From Enterovibrio gelatinilyticus (GTDB lineage: Bacteria > Pseudomonadota > Gammaproteobacteria > Enterobacterales > Vibrionaceae), in the NCBI RefSeq assembly GCF_028683095.1, contig NZ_JAJUBC010000009.1, positions 121,309-185,308 on the forward strand: a DNA stretch of 64,000 nt, given 5' to 3'. Of the stretch, positions 53,547 to 63,496 are shown in pieces. Each line of letters opens with the position of its first letter. The stretch's first letter is position 1. The position numbers were made by a program, and so were the translations under genes. The notes below the pieces were generated by a model. It did not search any database. It saw nothing but the letters and a program-made list of their open reading frames with translations, and was not told where the DNA came from.

Positions 53547-54155
53547 CTATAGTCTCAGGCTCTGCCAAGCTTCACACATGGTTCTGAACGTCTCAGCGTT
53601 TCCTTCAGGGCGATCAGGGTGCCACTTCAAAGCCATTTTTCGCCACTGACGACGGATCTCTGAATTGGTTGCACTGTCTGACAGCCCCAATGCTTTGAGT
53701 GCATTCCGCCGTTCAACCGTCGTTTCGCTGCAATGGCCAACATGTTGCTGGTAGCGTTTCCAGAAAGACTTCAGAAGTTCACGGACATCTTCTGTTTGTG
53801 CGTCATAGTTTTTCCAATCCATGTAGTATTCACGCAGAGGATCATCACGATTCACCTCATGCTGAACAAATCCCGCTCCGGCTCCTCGCCACATCAAACG
53901 AATATCCATGGATTCGACCTGTAGCCATTGATTGGGCAACAGAGACTCCTGCAATTGGTAAAGCGCGTTCATGATAAGGAAATTGCGCTTGAACAGGTCC
54001 AGCTGGGGGTCATCATCCAAATGGTCCATGATGGTATTCTTCTGAAGTTCAGCCATCAGGTAGTGAACTTTCCAGCTCTCATTAGAACTTTCGAGCACAC
54101 TGAGTATTGGCCAGATCAGAGGGTTATCAATATCATCCCGTTGTTCTGCAAGCAT
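53547..54155 (-). CDS. DnaJ-related protein with C-terminal J domain
   Basis: 202 residues from the ATG at 54155 (AGGAG about 11 bp upstream). A longer frame starting at 54254 adds 33 residues that do not look like the family. The N-terminal part (about 1-130, with NPLIWPILSVLES) matches the DnaJ-related N-terminal domain of vibrios and related bacteria. The C-terminal J domain (about 150-202) has the HPD motif in LKWHPDRPEG, needed to stimulate an Hsp70 ATPase. There is no zinc-finger or substrate domain. It probably recruits DnaK to a specific client through the N-terminal domain. Confidence 0.88.
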   Translation of the reverse strand: MLAEQRDDIDNPLIWPILSVLESSNESWKVHYLMAELQKNTIMDHLDDDPQLDLFKRNFLIMNALYQLQESLLPNQWLQVESMDIRLMWRGAGAGFVQHEVNRDDPLREYYMDWKNYDAQTEDVRELLKSFWKRYQQHVGHCSETTVERRNALKALGLSDSATNSEIRRQWRKMALKWHPDRPEGNAETFRTMCEAWQSLRL

Positions 54156-54579
54156 ACTGCTATATCTCCTATCGACATCATGTCGTACATATAAGACATT
54201 AATCCAAATTTCTGTGAATCGCTCGCAAAATTCCATTGTTCTGCAATGCGTCACATCTCAATGTCATCCTTTGCTTTTCATTTCGCTAATGACAAATAAC
54301 TCAATATTCTTTGCATAGGAAATGCCAGTTTTGACTCGCGGTGTAAAAAAAATCTGACAGAAAACGAATGGACGATTTGCAGTGGGTTGAGAACTAAGCA
54401 AAAAGGCCAGAGCATTCGCTCTGGCCTTTCGTTATTTATTTCTTTATTGCGCAACTCAACAGCATGCTTTCAACAAGCGTTAACCCTTGGTGGCAAGAAC
54501 TGGCGACAAAACGTTGACGCTACTTTGCCACCTCAAAGCGCGTTGTGCGAATTACGCGGTGGTTTACGCTAACCGCAAT
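54156..54579. other. Gap between DnaJ-related gene and gcvT
   Basis: 424 bp without a supportable gene. The left part is the promoter of the DnaJ-related gene. A strong terminator at 54402-54429 probably ends the gcvT transcript. Confidence 0.55.
54402..54429. terminator. Terminator downstream of gcvT
   Basis: A 12-bp perfect stem AAAGGCCAGAGC (54402-54413) with GCTCTGGCCTTT (54418-54429) has a 4-nt loop. On the minus strand it is followed by T5 and lies about 150 bp after the gcvT stop. Confidence 0.88.
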
Positions 54580-55698
54580 CTAACCGCGATAGTAGCGCTG
54601 TGGTACAAATGGCATCTTTTCAATTACCATTGGTAATTTCTTACCTCGTACTTCCGCATACACTTCTGTGCCCAATACGGCTAACTCGGTCGTCACGTAG
54701 CCCATCGCAACAGGCTGACCCTTAGTTGGTCCAAACGTACCACTTGTTACGATACCGATTTCATTATCGTCGGCATCAAACAATTTTGCGCCTTCTCGAA
54801 CAGGGGCTTTGCTCGTGCCTAGCAAACCAACACGTTTACGCGAAACATCTTTAGTGGCGATTTGATCAAGCACGATATCCGCACCGGGAAATCCACCAGC
54901 ACGCTCACCGTCAGCACGGCGAGGCTTGCTGATCGCCCAAAGCAGGCTAGCTTCAACAGGCGTTGTAGTCGTGTCAATATCATGACCATATAGACACAGA
55001 CCACATTCAAGTCGCAATGAATCACGCGCACCAAGACCAATCCATTCAACGTCGTCATGCGCGAGCAGTTGTCGCGCAAACGCATCAGCTTGGTCAGCAG
55101 GTACTGAGATCTCATAGCCATCTTCGCCGGTATAACCAGAGCGGCTCACTAAACACTCAACGCCACCAAGATCCATCGCAGCAGCATCCATAAACACCAT
55201 GTCAGCCACGGCAGGATTAATTGTTGCTAAGATGGCTGCCGCTTTAGGCCCTTGCAATGCCAGTAATGCACGGTCTTCAATCACTTCCAAAGAGACGTCA
55301 CTTGGCAGGTTGGCACGAAGATGCGCAATGTCTTGGTCCTTGCACGCAGCATTCACGACAACAAACAGATGATCACCAAAGTTAGCCACCATCAAGTCAT
55401 CCATCAGGCCGCCCTGATCGTTAGTAAACATGGCATAGCGCTGCTTTCCTGATGGTAAATCGATAATATCGACAGGCACCAAAGCCTCTAATGCTTTCGC
55501 CGCACTTTCACCGTGTAGGCGAACTTGCCCCATGTGCGATACGTCAAACAAGCCAGCATTTTCGCGACAATGGATGTGCTCTTTGCGCACGCCCAATGCG
55601 TATTGAACAGGCATGTTATAGCCAGCAAATGGCACCATTTTCGCACCCATCTCAATGTGCAAATCGTGTAGTGGTGTTTTCAATAGATCCTGAGACAT
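54580..55698 (-). CDS. gcvT: Glycine cleavage system T protein (aminomethyltransferase)
   Basis: 372 residues, the normal GcvT length. Recognisable are TPLHDLHIEMGAKMVPFAGYNMPVQY at the start, AGLFDVSHMGQVRL, the folate/aminomethyl-site region RSGYTGEDGYEIS, and ARDSLRLECGLCLYGHD. With tetrahydrofolate it releases ammonia from the aminomethyl group carried by lipoyl-GcvH and forms methylene-THF. It lies downstream of the XRE-cupin regulator in the same direction (86-bp gap) and apart from gcvH and gcvP, which are on the other strand. No GcvT-specific operator is seen in that gap, so it may be read with the regulator. Confidence 0.97.
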   Translation of the reverse strand: MSQDLLKTPLHDLHIEMGAKMVPFAGYNMPVQYALGVRKEHIHCRENAGLFDVSHMGQVRLHGESAAKALEALVPVDIIDLPSGKQRYAMFTNDQGGLMDDLMVANFGDHLFVVVNAACKDQDIAHLRANLPSDVSLEVIEDRALLALQGPKAAAILATINPAVADMVFMDAAAMDLGGVECLVSRSGYTGEDGYEISVPADQADAFARQLLAHDDVEWIGLGARDSLRLECGLCLYGHDIDTTTTPVEASLLWAISKPRRADGERAGGFPGADIVLDQIATKDVSRKRVGLLGTSKAPVREGAKLFDADDNEIGIVTSGTFGPTKGQPVAMGYVTTELAVLGTEVYAEVRGKKLPMVIEKMPFVPQRYYRG

Positions 55699-55784
55699 GT
55701 TTCACTCCATGATCACGGCTTTAGCCGACGTTGTCACTTCCCGCCACCTCACGTAGCGGAGTTAATATCTTTCGTCTCAATCAG

Positions 55785-56417
55785 TTAAGACGCGGTCACC
55801 CATAAAATCAGGGCATCTTCTTCACTGACCGAGGTAAGCATGTGCCCCATCGCTGCGTCGTAATAAACGCTATCGCCCTCGTTCAGCGCTATCGATTCGT
55901 AAAACTCAGAATAGAAAGTAATGCTACCTTCCAGTACTAACAAAAATTCCTCGCCATCATGGCGAATCCACCCGTCATACTCTTCAAAAGAACGTGCACG
56001 CACACGAGATTTGAAAGGAAACATTTTCTTATTCGATAACTGCGACGCCAACAATTCATGTTCATAAGTGCCTGTTGGTCGCATCTTGCCTTCGTTGACA
56101 CGCGTAACGTCTCGACGACCCATAGCTTTGGTCTTCTTCGGTGGAGCAAATAGCTGTGGAATATCAATACTCAATCCAGCAGCAAGCTTTTGCATCGCTT
56201 GGAAGGTAGGCGAGATTTGTTCATTTTCAATTTTAGACAAGGTAGATCGCGCTAGGCCGGTAAGCTTGCTCGCCTCTTCTAACGTCAGCCCGCTGCCCGT
56301 TCGAATTTCTTTCAAGCGTTCGCCGAGCCTTAACGGTGCTATGTGCGCATCCGCTTGACCATTCGACCTTTCAATGGTTACTGACGGATACACATCCTGT
56401 GCATCTGAATCTGTCAT
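55785..56417 (-). CDS. XRE-family regulator with cupin domain, glycine/serine locus
   Basis: 210 residues from the ATG at 56417 (GAGGGA upstream). A longer frame from 56564 would run across its own operator and is rejected. The HTH (about 28-85) contains SGLTLEEASKLTGLARSTLSKIENEQISPT. The cupin domain (about 135-208) contains HDGEEFLLVLEGSITFYSEF and LNEGDSVYYDAAMGHML. It sits between gcvT and the divergent sdaA-gcvH-gcvP genes. Palindromes TTTCCTATAGGAAA lie near its own start and before sdaA, so it probably represses or activates both units and itself. A glycine- or serine-related ligand is inferred. Confidence 0.92.
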   Translation of the reverse strand: MTDSDAQDVYPSVTIERSNGQADAHIAPLRLGERLKEIRTGSGLTLEEASKLTGLARSTLSKIENEQISPTFQAMQKLAAGLSIDIPQLFAPPKKTKAMGRRDVTRVNEGKMRPTGTYEHELLASQLSNKKMFPFKSRVRARSFEEYDGWIRHDGEEFLLVLEGSITFYSEFYESIALNEGDSVYYDAAMGHMLTSVSEEDALILWVTAS

Positions 56418-56538
56418 TATTCGTCCCTCACCTTGTCTTACTGATTTCTCACGACGCGTTACTCGTGTTTTTGTAGCACGGGCATTCTTACACGAGATCG
56501 CGTTTATCCAATAAGGCCAAGTTAACATTTTTAACAAA

Positions 56539-56558
56539 AAGTTTCCTATAGGAAACTT
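56539..56558. promoter_or_regulatory. Palindromic operator near the XRE-cupin regulator promoter
   Basis: AAGTTTCCTATAGGAAACTT is a perfect 20-bp palindrome, about 120 bp upstream of the regulator's ATG. The core TTTCCTATAGGAAA recurs at 56826-56839, so this is probably the regulator's own binding site. Confidence 0.78.
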
Positions 56559-56825
56559 GTGCATTTACCTTAGCGCTCTCACTCAGGAAGTCCAGTGCGT
56601 CATGTCTCGGCAGTCATCACACCCAAATCGTTCACAAAACACGCACCCAACAAGATTAAATCATAAGGCACTGTTTTTAAAGTCAATTAAATATTTCAAA
56701 GTAATTGTTAATTGCAATTCTTTCAGCAAAATAGTAAAAAGGCAAACGATTGCGTACGCTGAGTATGGTAGTGACGATGATCGGGCAGTTGAAACACAGA
56801 ACTGTAGACGAGATCACACCCAGGG

Positions 56826-56839
56826 TTTCCTATAGGAAA
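56826..56839. promoter_or_regulatory. Second palindromic operator, sdaA-gcvHP side
   Basis: TTTCCTATAGGAAA matches the core of the 56539 palindrome exactly, with centres 284 bp apart. It lies about 210 bp upstream of sdaA, so both divergent units carry one site. Confidence 0.75.
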
Positions 56840-57051
56840 TTTTATTTTGCAGACCGCAAATTCGAGATGTATGTTACGCAAATGTTGACGCCAAAATAAC
56901 GATAACGAACCACTGTTGCTATACCCAAAGTAGTGATGTGTCGAAACACACACCAGCAACACAGTTCGAAGCTAAGGCAACAACACATGACACGGATCAG
57001 TCATTACGATGACATCCGCGATGCATAACCTACAAAGCAAGGATACGTGCG

Positions 57052-58452
57052 ATGAGTCACAGCATGTTTGACCTGTTTAAAATTGGCGTTGGCCCTTCAA
57101 GCTCCCACACCGTGGGTCCTATGTTGGCAAGCGCTCGATTCGCTTCTGCTTTACGTGATCAAGAACTGCTTCACAACGTAGAAAAGGTACGTGTAGAGCT
57201 ATATGGTTCACTCGCGCTGACGGGAAAAGGCCACGCAACAGACGTTGCATGTGTCATGGGGTTGATGGGGGAATGGCCAGATACCATTAACTCAGACGAC
57301 ATCCCTACTCTGGCAGCCATGGTCAAAGGCAGCAAAGAGTTGCCGCTAGATGGGCATCGTTTTATTCCGTTCGACTGGGAGGCTGATTTAGTCTTCCATT
57401 TCGACAAAGTACTACCTGAACACCCAAATGGCATGACACTGACGGCCTTTGGAAAAAGCGATGAAGCACTGCTCTCTTGCACGTATTTTTCTGTAGGAGG
57501 TGGCTTTGTCGTTAAGAAAGGTGAAACAGATGCACTCGCCTCTGATTTCCAACCACCTTTCCCATTTAGCAGCGCCGTTGAACTGCTCGCGCATTGTGAG
57601 AGTGAAAAAAAATCGATTGCGCAAATCATGTTTATCAACGAATTGGCGCGAGCCAAGCGTGAAGATAAAAAGGCAACGATAGACACGGTGAACGAACAAG
57701 TTGATGCATTGTGGCAAGTCATGTTTGCCTGCATTGAACGAGGCGTTGCCCAAGATGGTGTGTTACCAGGCGGACTAGAGCTAAAACGACGCGCTAAAAA
57801 ATTGCATGATTGTATTTTGAAGAAAGACACAGACGGCTTACCTGTCGACACCAATGATTGGGTCAACATGTATGCCATGGCAGTAAATGAAGAAAACGCG
57901 GCTGGCGGGCGTGTTGTTACCGCCCCCACAAACGGCGCAGCCGGTGTGATTCCCGCGGTATTGGCTTACTACAACAAGTTTGTCTCGCCAAATAATGACG
58001 AAGGCATTCGTATATTTTTAGCGACAGCCGCGGCAATTGGCTCACTGTACAAAACCAATGCATCTATTTCTGCGGCTGAAGTAGGCTGCCAAGGTGAGAT
58101 TGGAGTGGCCTGTTCAATGGCAGCAGCAGGGTTAGCAGCGGCCATGGATGCAACACCCGAACAGATTGAAAACGCCGCTGAAATTGGCATGGAGCACAAC
58201 CTCGGTCTTACTTGCGACCCCATAAATGGCTTAGTACAAGTGCCATGTATAGAACGAAACACTATGGGCGCAGTAAAAGCGATCAACGCAACAAGGCTAG
58301 CGCTCAATGGCGATGGAAGCCACCATGTTTCGCTCGATAGCGTCATTAAAACCATGCACGAGACCGGGTTGGACATGATGAGTAAATACAAAGAAACGTC
58401 GCAAGGTGGATTGGCGACAAACGCCATCGCCATCAACGTCGTCGCTTGTTAG
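57052..58452 (+). CDS. sdaA: L-serine ammonia-lyase (iron-sulfur, single-chain)
   Basis: 466 residues. The N-terminal beta domain starts MFDLFKIGVGPSSSHTVGPM, and the catalytic alpha domain contains NAAGGRVVTAPTNGAAGVIP, QGEIGVACSMAAAG and GLTCDPINGLVQVPCIERN; these cysteines ligate the 4Fe-4S cluster. It deaminates serine to pyruvate and ammonia. AAGGA lies about 8 bp before the ATG. It precedes gcvH by 147 bp and gcvP in one direction, so glycine turned into serine can be drained to pyruvate in the same regulon. Confidence 0.96.
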   Translation: MSHSMFDLFKIGVGPSSSHTVGPMLASARFASALRDQELLHNVEKVRVELYGSLALTGKGHATDVACVMGLMGEWPDTINSDDIPTLAAMVKGSKELPLDGHRFIPFDWEADLVFHFDKVLPEHPNGMTLTAFGKSDEALLSCTYFSVGGGFVVKKGETDALASDFQPPFPFSSAVELLAHCESEKKSIAQIMFINELARAKREDKKATIDTVNEQVDALWQVMFACIERGVAQDGVLPGGLELKRRAKKLHDCILKKDTDGLPVDTNDWVNMYAMAVNEENAAGGRVVTAPTNGAAGVIPAVLAYYNKFVSPNNDEGIRIFLATAAAIGSLYKTNASISAAEVGCQGEIGVACSMAAAGLAAAMDATPEQIENAAEIGMEHNLGLTCDPINGLVQVPCIERNTMGAVKAINATRLALNGDGSHHVSLDSVIKTMHETGLDMMSKYKETSQGGLATNAIAINVVAC

Positions 58453-58486
58453 TCATATAGCGTATTGACCAACACAACGAATACAG

Positions 58487-58515
58487 GGGTGTTCAACGGA
58501 AACACTTGAACACCC
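58487..58515 (+). promoter_or_regulatory. Hairpin in the sdaA-gcvH gap
   Basis: A perfect 10-bp stem GGGTGTTCAA (58487-58496) with TTGAACACCC (58506-58515) has a 9-nt loop. A third copy of the TGAACACC half follows near 58522, which could form an alternative pairing. No T run follows, so attenuation or mRNA processing fits better than simple termination. Confidence 0.5.
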
Positions 58516-58599
58516 AAATACCTGAACACCTAGGAAGCCCGAATTTCTGTTGCTTCAGCAATAGACAACAATTAACTCGTTTCATACGGAGATGTAAAA

Positions 58600-58977
58600 A
58601 TGGATGCAACCCTGAAGTTTTCTAAAAGCCATGAGTGGGTAAAAGATAATGGCGATGGCACTGTGACTGTCGGCATTTCTGAACACGCCCAGCAACTTCT
58701 TGGCGATGTCGTTTTTGTTGATCTGCCAGAAGTCGGCAGCGACGTCGAATTAGGCGAAGGCTTTTCTCTTGTAGAATCAGTAAAAGCAGCATCTGACATT
58801 TACGGTCCAGTCAACGGCGAAGTCGTTGAAGTGAACGAGAATTTGGATGACAGCCCAGAGTTGATCAACGAAGAACCGTTTGAAGGCGGCTGGATTGCAA
58901 AAATTAAGCTAGCCGATGACAGCAACCTTGATCATCTGATGAATGCTGACGCTTACCAAGAAACCATCGAAGACTAA
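58600..58977 (+). CDS. gcvH: Glycine cleavage system H protein
   Basis: 125 residues, normal GcvH length. The lipoylated lysine is K62 in [17 protein letters not shown], and the N-terminus has [21 protein letters not shown]. It carries the aminomethyl intermediate on its lipoyl arm between GcvP, GcvT and the lipoamide dehydrogenase. CGGAGAT precedes the ATG. It is 15 bp upstream of gcvP, so the two are co-translated. Confidence 0.98.
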   Translation: MDATLKFSKSHEWVKDNGDGTVTVGISEHAQQLLGDVVFVDLPEVGSDVELGEGFSLVESVKAASDIYGPVNGEVVEVNENLDDSPELINEEPFEGGWIAKIKLADDSNLDHLMNADAYQETIED

Positions 58978-58992
58978 TTCAGGAGTAAGGTC

Positions 58993-61857
58993 ATGACAGA
59001 ATCACGCCTACTCGATCAACTTCAACCTCATGCTGAGTTTGCCACTCGTCATAATGGTCCGCGTGAAGCCGATCAGAAAGAGATGCTAAAAGCGATTAAC
59101 GCCAACAGCGTCGAGCATTTGATTGAAGAAACCGTGCCTGCCGGCATTCGTTTGCCACAACCACTTCAACTTGATGACGCATTGAGCGAAGTCGCCATGC
59201 TGCAAAAGCTCAAAGCTATTGCTAGCAAGAACGTCATCAAGCGCAGCTTTATTGGTCAAGGTTACTACGGAACACATACACCAAACCCGATTTTGCGTAA
59301 CGTGCTCGAAAACCCAGGTTGGTACACGGCTTATACACCCTACCAGCCTGAAATTTCTCAAGGTCGCCTTGAATCCTTGTTGAACTTCCAACAAATGGTG
59401 ATGGATTTAACCGGCATGGATCTGGCGAACGCCTCTCTGCTGGATGAAGCAACCGCAGCTGCCGAAGCCATGACCTTGTGTAAGCGCGGCGGGAAAAGCA
59501 AAAGTAACGCTTTCTTTGTAGCAGACAATGTTCACCCCCAAACGCTGGATGTGATCAACACCCGTGCCCTATTCATGGGCTTCGATGTGATTGTTGGTCC
59601 TGAAGAAACCTTGTCTACCCACGACGTTTTTGGTGCCCTGCTTCAATACCCTGGCACTACGGGACAAGTTCGTGACTTGACCGACTTGATTGCCGCAGCA
59701 CAAGCCAAGAAAACGCTTGTCGCTGTCGCCACAGATCTTCTCTCATTAACCCTACTAAAAGCACCGGGTGAAATGGGCGCAGACGTTGTCATTGGTTCGG
59801 CACAACGATTCGGCGTGCCAATGGGCTTTGGTGGTCCACATGCTGCATTCATGGCAACACGTGACAAACTCAAACGCACCATGCCAGGCCGCGTGATTGG
59901 CGTATCGGTTGATACCAAAGGTCACCAAGCACTGCGCATGGCAATGCAAACACGCGAACAACATATTCGCCGTGAAAAAGCCACGTCAAACATCTGTACT
60001 GCGCAAGCGTTACTGGCGAACATGGCGGCTTTCTACGCTGTTTACCATGGTCCAGAAGGCTTGAAGAAAATTGCTCGTCGCGTACATCACCTGACCGCGT
60101 TGGCAGCTGCCGCGTTTAACCACGCAGGTGTAGCGCTCGCATACCATGATTTCTTCGACACCATCACCTTGAACACAGGCGCAGACACGGATGCCTTGTT
60201 CCAAAAAGCGCAAGATGCAGGCTTCAACCTGCGCAAGCTTGATGGTCAACTTGGCCTAAGCCTTGACGAAACTACCACGCTTGAAGAAATCGACGCATTA
60301 GTCGCCGCAATGACAGGTGAATCAAACGTCGCGCAATTTGCTTCTTCCGTAGAAGCGGATGAGTTCGCTGCGATTCCTGAATCTTGCCGTCGTACCAGCG
60401 ATTACCTGACTCACCCAGTGTTTAACACTCACCAAAGTGAAACGCAGTTGATGCGCTATATGAAGAAGCTTGAAAACAAAGACTTCTCATTGACGCACGG
60501 CATGATCCCACTTGGTAGCTGCACCATGAAGCTAAACGCTGCTGCAGAGATGATCCCGGTAACGTGGCCTGAGTTTGGTGCGCTGCACCCGTTCGTGCCT
60601 GCTGACCAAGCACTGGGTTACGGTGAACTCGCTGATTCTTTCAACAAAATGCTGTGTGAAATCACTGGCTATGACGCTATGTCGCTTCAGCCAAACTCTG
60701 GCGCACAGGGCGAATACGCAGGCTTGATTGCCATTCAGCGTTATCACGAGAGCCGAGGCGATGCACAGCGTAACGTGTGTCTGATCCCAAGCTCTGCGCA
60801 TGGTACTAACCCAGCGTCAGCTGCCATGGTTTCCATGAAAGTGGTTGTTGTAGGTTGTGATGACAATGGCAATATCGATGTGAACGATCTGAAAGCGAAG
60901 ATCGAAAAACACCGTAACGAGTTGTCATGCATCATGATTACTTACCCTTCAACACACGGCGTGTATGAAGAGGCGGTTCAAGAAGTATGTGAATTAGTAC
61001 ATGAAGCTGGTGGTCAGGTTTATCTAGACGGTGCAAACATGAATGCACAGGTCGGCTTAACGACACCAGGCTTCATCGGCTCAGATGTTTCTCACCTGAA
61101 CCTTCACAAGACTTTCTGTATCCCGCACGGTGGTGGCGGCCCTGGTATGGGTCCAATCGGTGTGAAATCACATCTTGCACCTTTCTTGCCAGGTCACGTT
61201 GAAGACGGCTCAAACTATGCGGTATCTGCTGCACAACTAGGTAGCGCGTCAATCTTGCCAATCTCTTGGGCATACATTGCCATGATGGGCGAAGAAGGTC
61301 TGACGGAAGCGACCAAGATTGCCATCCTAAGCGCAAACTACGTGATGGAGCGTCTACGCCCATACTACCCAGTACTGTACATTGGTACACATGGTCGTGT
61401 TGCGCACGAGTGCATCATCGATATTCGTCCGCTTAAAGATGCGTCTGGCATTTCAGAAGAAGACATCGCGAAGCGCCTCATGGACTTTGGTTTCCACGCG
61501 CCAACCATGTCGTTCCCTGTTGCAGGCACGCTGATGATTGAGCCAACGGAAAGTGAAGACAAAGCAGAGCTTGATCGTTTCTGTGATGCGATGATCGCCA
61601 TTCGTGAAGAAATCGCCAAAGTGCAAGACGGTGAATGGCCTTTGGAAAACAACCCATTGGTTAATGCCCCTCACACTCAAGCAGATCTCATGGCGAACGA
61701 ATGGGAACGTCCATACAGTCGCGAGCTGGCTTGCTTCCCAAGCGAACAAGCAAAAGCAGCCAAATACTGGCCAACAGTTAACCGTGTCGATAACGTCTAC
61801 GGTGACCGTAACCTGATTTGTTCATGCCCAAGCATTGAAAGCTATATGGAAGAGTGA
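58993..61857 (+). CDS. gcvP: Glycine dehydrogenase (decarboxylating), P protein
   Basis: 954 residues, the single-chain form of the P protein, with both halves of the fused enzyme. The PLP lysine is K706 in [20 protein letters not shown]; the N-terminal half has [18 protein letters not shown] and [15 protein letters not shown]. It decarboxylates glycine and loads the aminomethyl group onto lipoyl-GcvH. AGGAG precedes the ATG. It is the last gene of sdaA-gcvH-gcvP and is followed by a strong terminator. Codon use here (few rare codons, regular third positions) suggests high expression. Confidence 0.98.
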   Translation: MTESRLLDQLQPHAEFATRHNGPREADQKEMLKAINANSVEHLIEETVPAGIRLPQPLQLDDALSEVAMLQKLKAIASKNVIKRSFIGQGYYGTHTPNPILRNVLENPGWYTAYTPYQPEISQGRLESLLNFQQMVMDLTGMDLANASLLDEATAAAEAMTLCKRGGKSKSNAFFVADNVHPQTLDVINTRALFMGFDVIVGPEETLSTHDVFGALLQYPGTTGQVRDLTDLIAAAQAKKTLVAVATDLLSLTLLKAPGEMGADVVIGSAQRFGVPMGFGGPHAAFMATRDKLKRTMPGRVIGVSVDTKGHQALRMAMQTREQHIRREKATSNICTAQALLANMAAFYAVYHGPEGLKKIARRVHHLTALAAAAFNHAGVALAYHDFFDTITLNTGADTDALFQKAQDAGFNLRKLDGQLGLSLDETTTLEEIDALVAAMTGESNVAQFASSVEADEFAAIPESCRRTSDYLTHPVFNTHQSETQLMRYMKKLENKDFSLTHGMIPLGSCTMKLNAAAEMIPVTWPEFGALHPFVPADQALGYGELADSFNKMLCEITGYDAMSLQPNSGAQGEYAGLIAIQRYHESRGDAQRNVCLIPSSAHGTNPASAAMVSMKVVVVGCDDNGNIDVNDLKAKIEKHRNELSCIMITYPSTHGVYEEAVQEVCELVHEAGGQVYLDGANMNAQVGLTTPGFIGSDVSHLNLHKTFCIPHGGGGPGMGPIGVKSHLAPFLPGHVEDGSNYAVSAAQLGSASILPISWAYIAMMGEEGLTEATKIAILSANYVMERLRPYYPVLYIGTHGRVAHECIIDIRPLKDASGISEEDIAKRLMDFGFHAPTMSFPVAGTLMIEPTESEDKAELDRFCDAMIAIREEIAKVQDGEWPLENNPLVNAPHTQADLMANEWERPYSRELACFPSEQAKAAKYWPTVNRVDNVYGDRNLICSCPSIESYMEE

Positions 61858-61901
61858 TCAACTGATCGCATCCAATCAAGTTAAAACCTGACTTGAATAA
61901 G

Positions 61902-61929
61902 AAAAGGCGAACCGCTCGGTTCGCCTTTT
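61902..61929 (+). terminator. Terminator of the sdaA-gcvH-gcvP unit
   Basis: A 12-bp stem AAAAGGCGAACC (61902-61913) with GGTTCGCCTTTT (61918-61929) has a 4-nt loop and is followed by a T-rich tail. Confidence 0.93.
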
Positions 61930-62055
61930 TGTTTTCTTTGATTGTGCTTTGCGACAGAAAACTGTATTCAACTGACAGAGTGGTAACTATCCCTTTAAGA
62001 TAGCTTCCAGTATGCCTCTCTCAGTGTGTTCTTTTGACTGTGAATTGAAGTGACA

Positions 62056-62934
62056 TTAGGCTACGTCATGACCCACAGCAGCGGCCCAAATTTGGTACCA
62101 CTGCTCTTTTGATAGAGTTAAATGAATTGAATCTACCAATGGCGAAATATTTTCAATCTTGCTAGAACCTGTAATGATTCTTGGCTGACATGGCATTTTA
62201 AATACCCACGCGTACACAACTTGTGAAATTGAGACTGCGCCAATTTCCTCTGCAATTTCATTCAACACTTTTGTTAGTCTAGATGTAACAGGATGACTCT
62301 CATCAAAGAGCTTCCCTCCCCCCAAACAAGACCAAATCATCGGGCTTACTTGATTTTTGTAACACTGATCAAACAAGCCATTATCAAGTGCTTCCGTATT
62401 AAATGGCGAAAACTCAATTTGGTTGGTGCATAGCTTGACGTCCAAGGCGCTTTGCAACAAATTGAACTGCGTTACATTAAAATTTGAAACACCAAAGTCC
62501 CTAACTTTTCCGCTTCTCTTCAATTCATTAAACGCTTCATTGACTTCCTGAACATTCATCAAGTAGTCAGGACGATGTAAAAGCAACGTATCAACATAGT
62601 CAGTCTTTAAATCTTTTAGCGAGTTATCAACCGATTTAATGATAGTTAATTTGTCAGAATCATAATGGCTAGTATTTTTTGCATCTAAAGAGCCTGGGCC
62701 GACACCACGAATTCCGCATTTCGTGATTATTTTGGCCTGCTCTCTAAGGGATGCAGAGTGCGCCATAGCCTCGCCAAAAGCGGCTTCGCTACGATAAACA
62801 TAGGCATGATCAAATGTAGTTATCCCACACTCAATAAGCTGATTTATAAAATAATTCAATTCTTTAGAAGACTTACCCCAAAGAGAGGTTCGCCAGAATC
62901 CAGCAATCAGCCGATCATTGATGTTTACATTCAT
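62056..62934 (-). CDS. Aldo/keto reductase (YdhF-like)
   Basis: 292 residues of the NAD(P)H-dependent aldo/keto reductase fold. The catalytic tetrad can be read as D42, Y47, K72 and H118 (TTFDHAYVY, IITKCGI, LLLHRPD). The C-terminal cofactor segment is PRIITGSSKIENI. The gene has a lower GC content than gcvP beside it. It is isolated, with a 562-bp gap to the next gene, so its substrate cannot be guessed. Confidence 0.92.
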   Translation of the reverse strand: MNVNINDRLIAGFWRTSLWGKSSKELNYFINQLIECGITTFDHAYVYRSEAAFGEAMAHSASLREQAKIITKCGIRGVGPGSLDAKNTSHYDSDKLTIIKSVDNSLKDLKTDYVDTLLLHRPDYLMNVQEVNEAFNELKRSGKVRDFGVSNFNVTQFNLLQSALDVKLCTNQIEFSPFNTEALDNGLFDQCYKNQVSPMIWSCLGGGKLFDESHPVTSRLTKVLNEIAEEIGAVSISQVVYAWVFKMPCQPRIITGSSKIENISPLVDSIHLTLSKEQWYQIWAAAVGHDVA

Positions 62935-63496
62935 TGTACTTTTCCCACATTTGAAATTTTGGATTCATTCATCTTGGATTAATCATTTGAAAAATAATTA
63001 ACTCGGCTATCCTTTAGGGCGTTCAATGCCAATGTGACGTGCTTTAACACTCCATCAACCATACGATGAAGTATAAATAAAATGTAGAAGCATTTAAATG
63101 GAATACTCAGAAAAACGGGGGGCAAATCGTAACAACCTACCATCAGGCATGCGTACCACTGACAATGGTGTCATTAAATTTTTTCAGTGTCCATGACAAG
63201 GTAATAGTGACGAGGAATTAGTATAATTAACACGAAGCATAGACGAACAATGAAATACAGAAATATTATGTAAACTATGAGTAATTAGTAGCCTCAGGGT
63301 CACAGCCTAAAACCAGTGATGAATGCTTGGTCTTGTTACTAAATACTTATTTTATTTTCATTCATTTCAACTATAAATAACAAAAATTCCCACACCCGTG
63401 ATCAGTATCTATGCCACCCACTATTATCACTTCAGTTAACACCGTGTTGATCAATCACTTATTTGTGGATTTGAAAAAGCAGAATCTATCCTTGTT
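62935..63496. other. Gene-poor AT-rich gap
   Basis: 562 bp with no frame I can support on either strand and no clear hairpin or repeat. It should contain the promoter of the aldo/keto reductase. Nothing else was recognised. Confidence 0.5.

Larger units (their letters stand above)
56418..57051. other. Long divergent regulatory region of the glycine/serine locus
   Basis: 634 bp with no convincing gene. It contains two copies of the TTTCCTATAGGAAA palindrome, an AT-rich stretch (about 56640-56740), and presumably a long 5' leader for sdaA. I looked for the paired GG-rich hairpins of a glycine riboswitch and did not find them. Confidence 0.6.

Noticed and set aside
56418..57051. Glycine riboswitch before the glycine/serine locus
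   Set aside because: I looked for the conserved paired hairpin core by eye and did not see it. A covariance-model search would be decisive.
57171..57929. A 252-codon minus-strand frame opposite sdaA
   Set aside because: The sdaA gene reads perfectly on the plus strand; the antisense frame has no motif.
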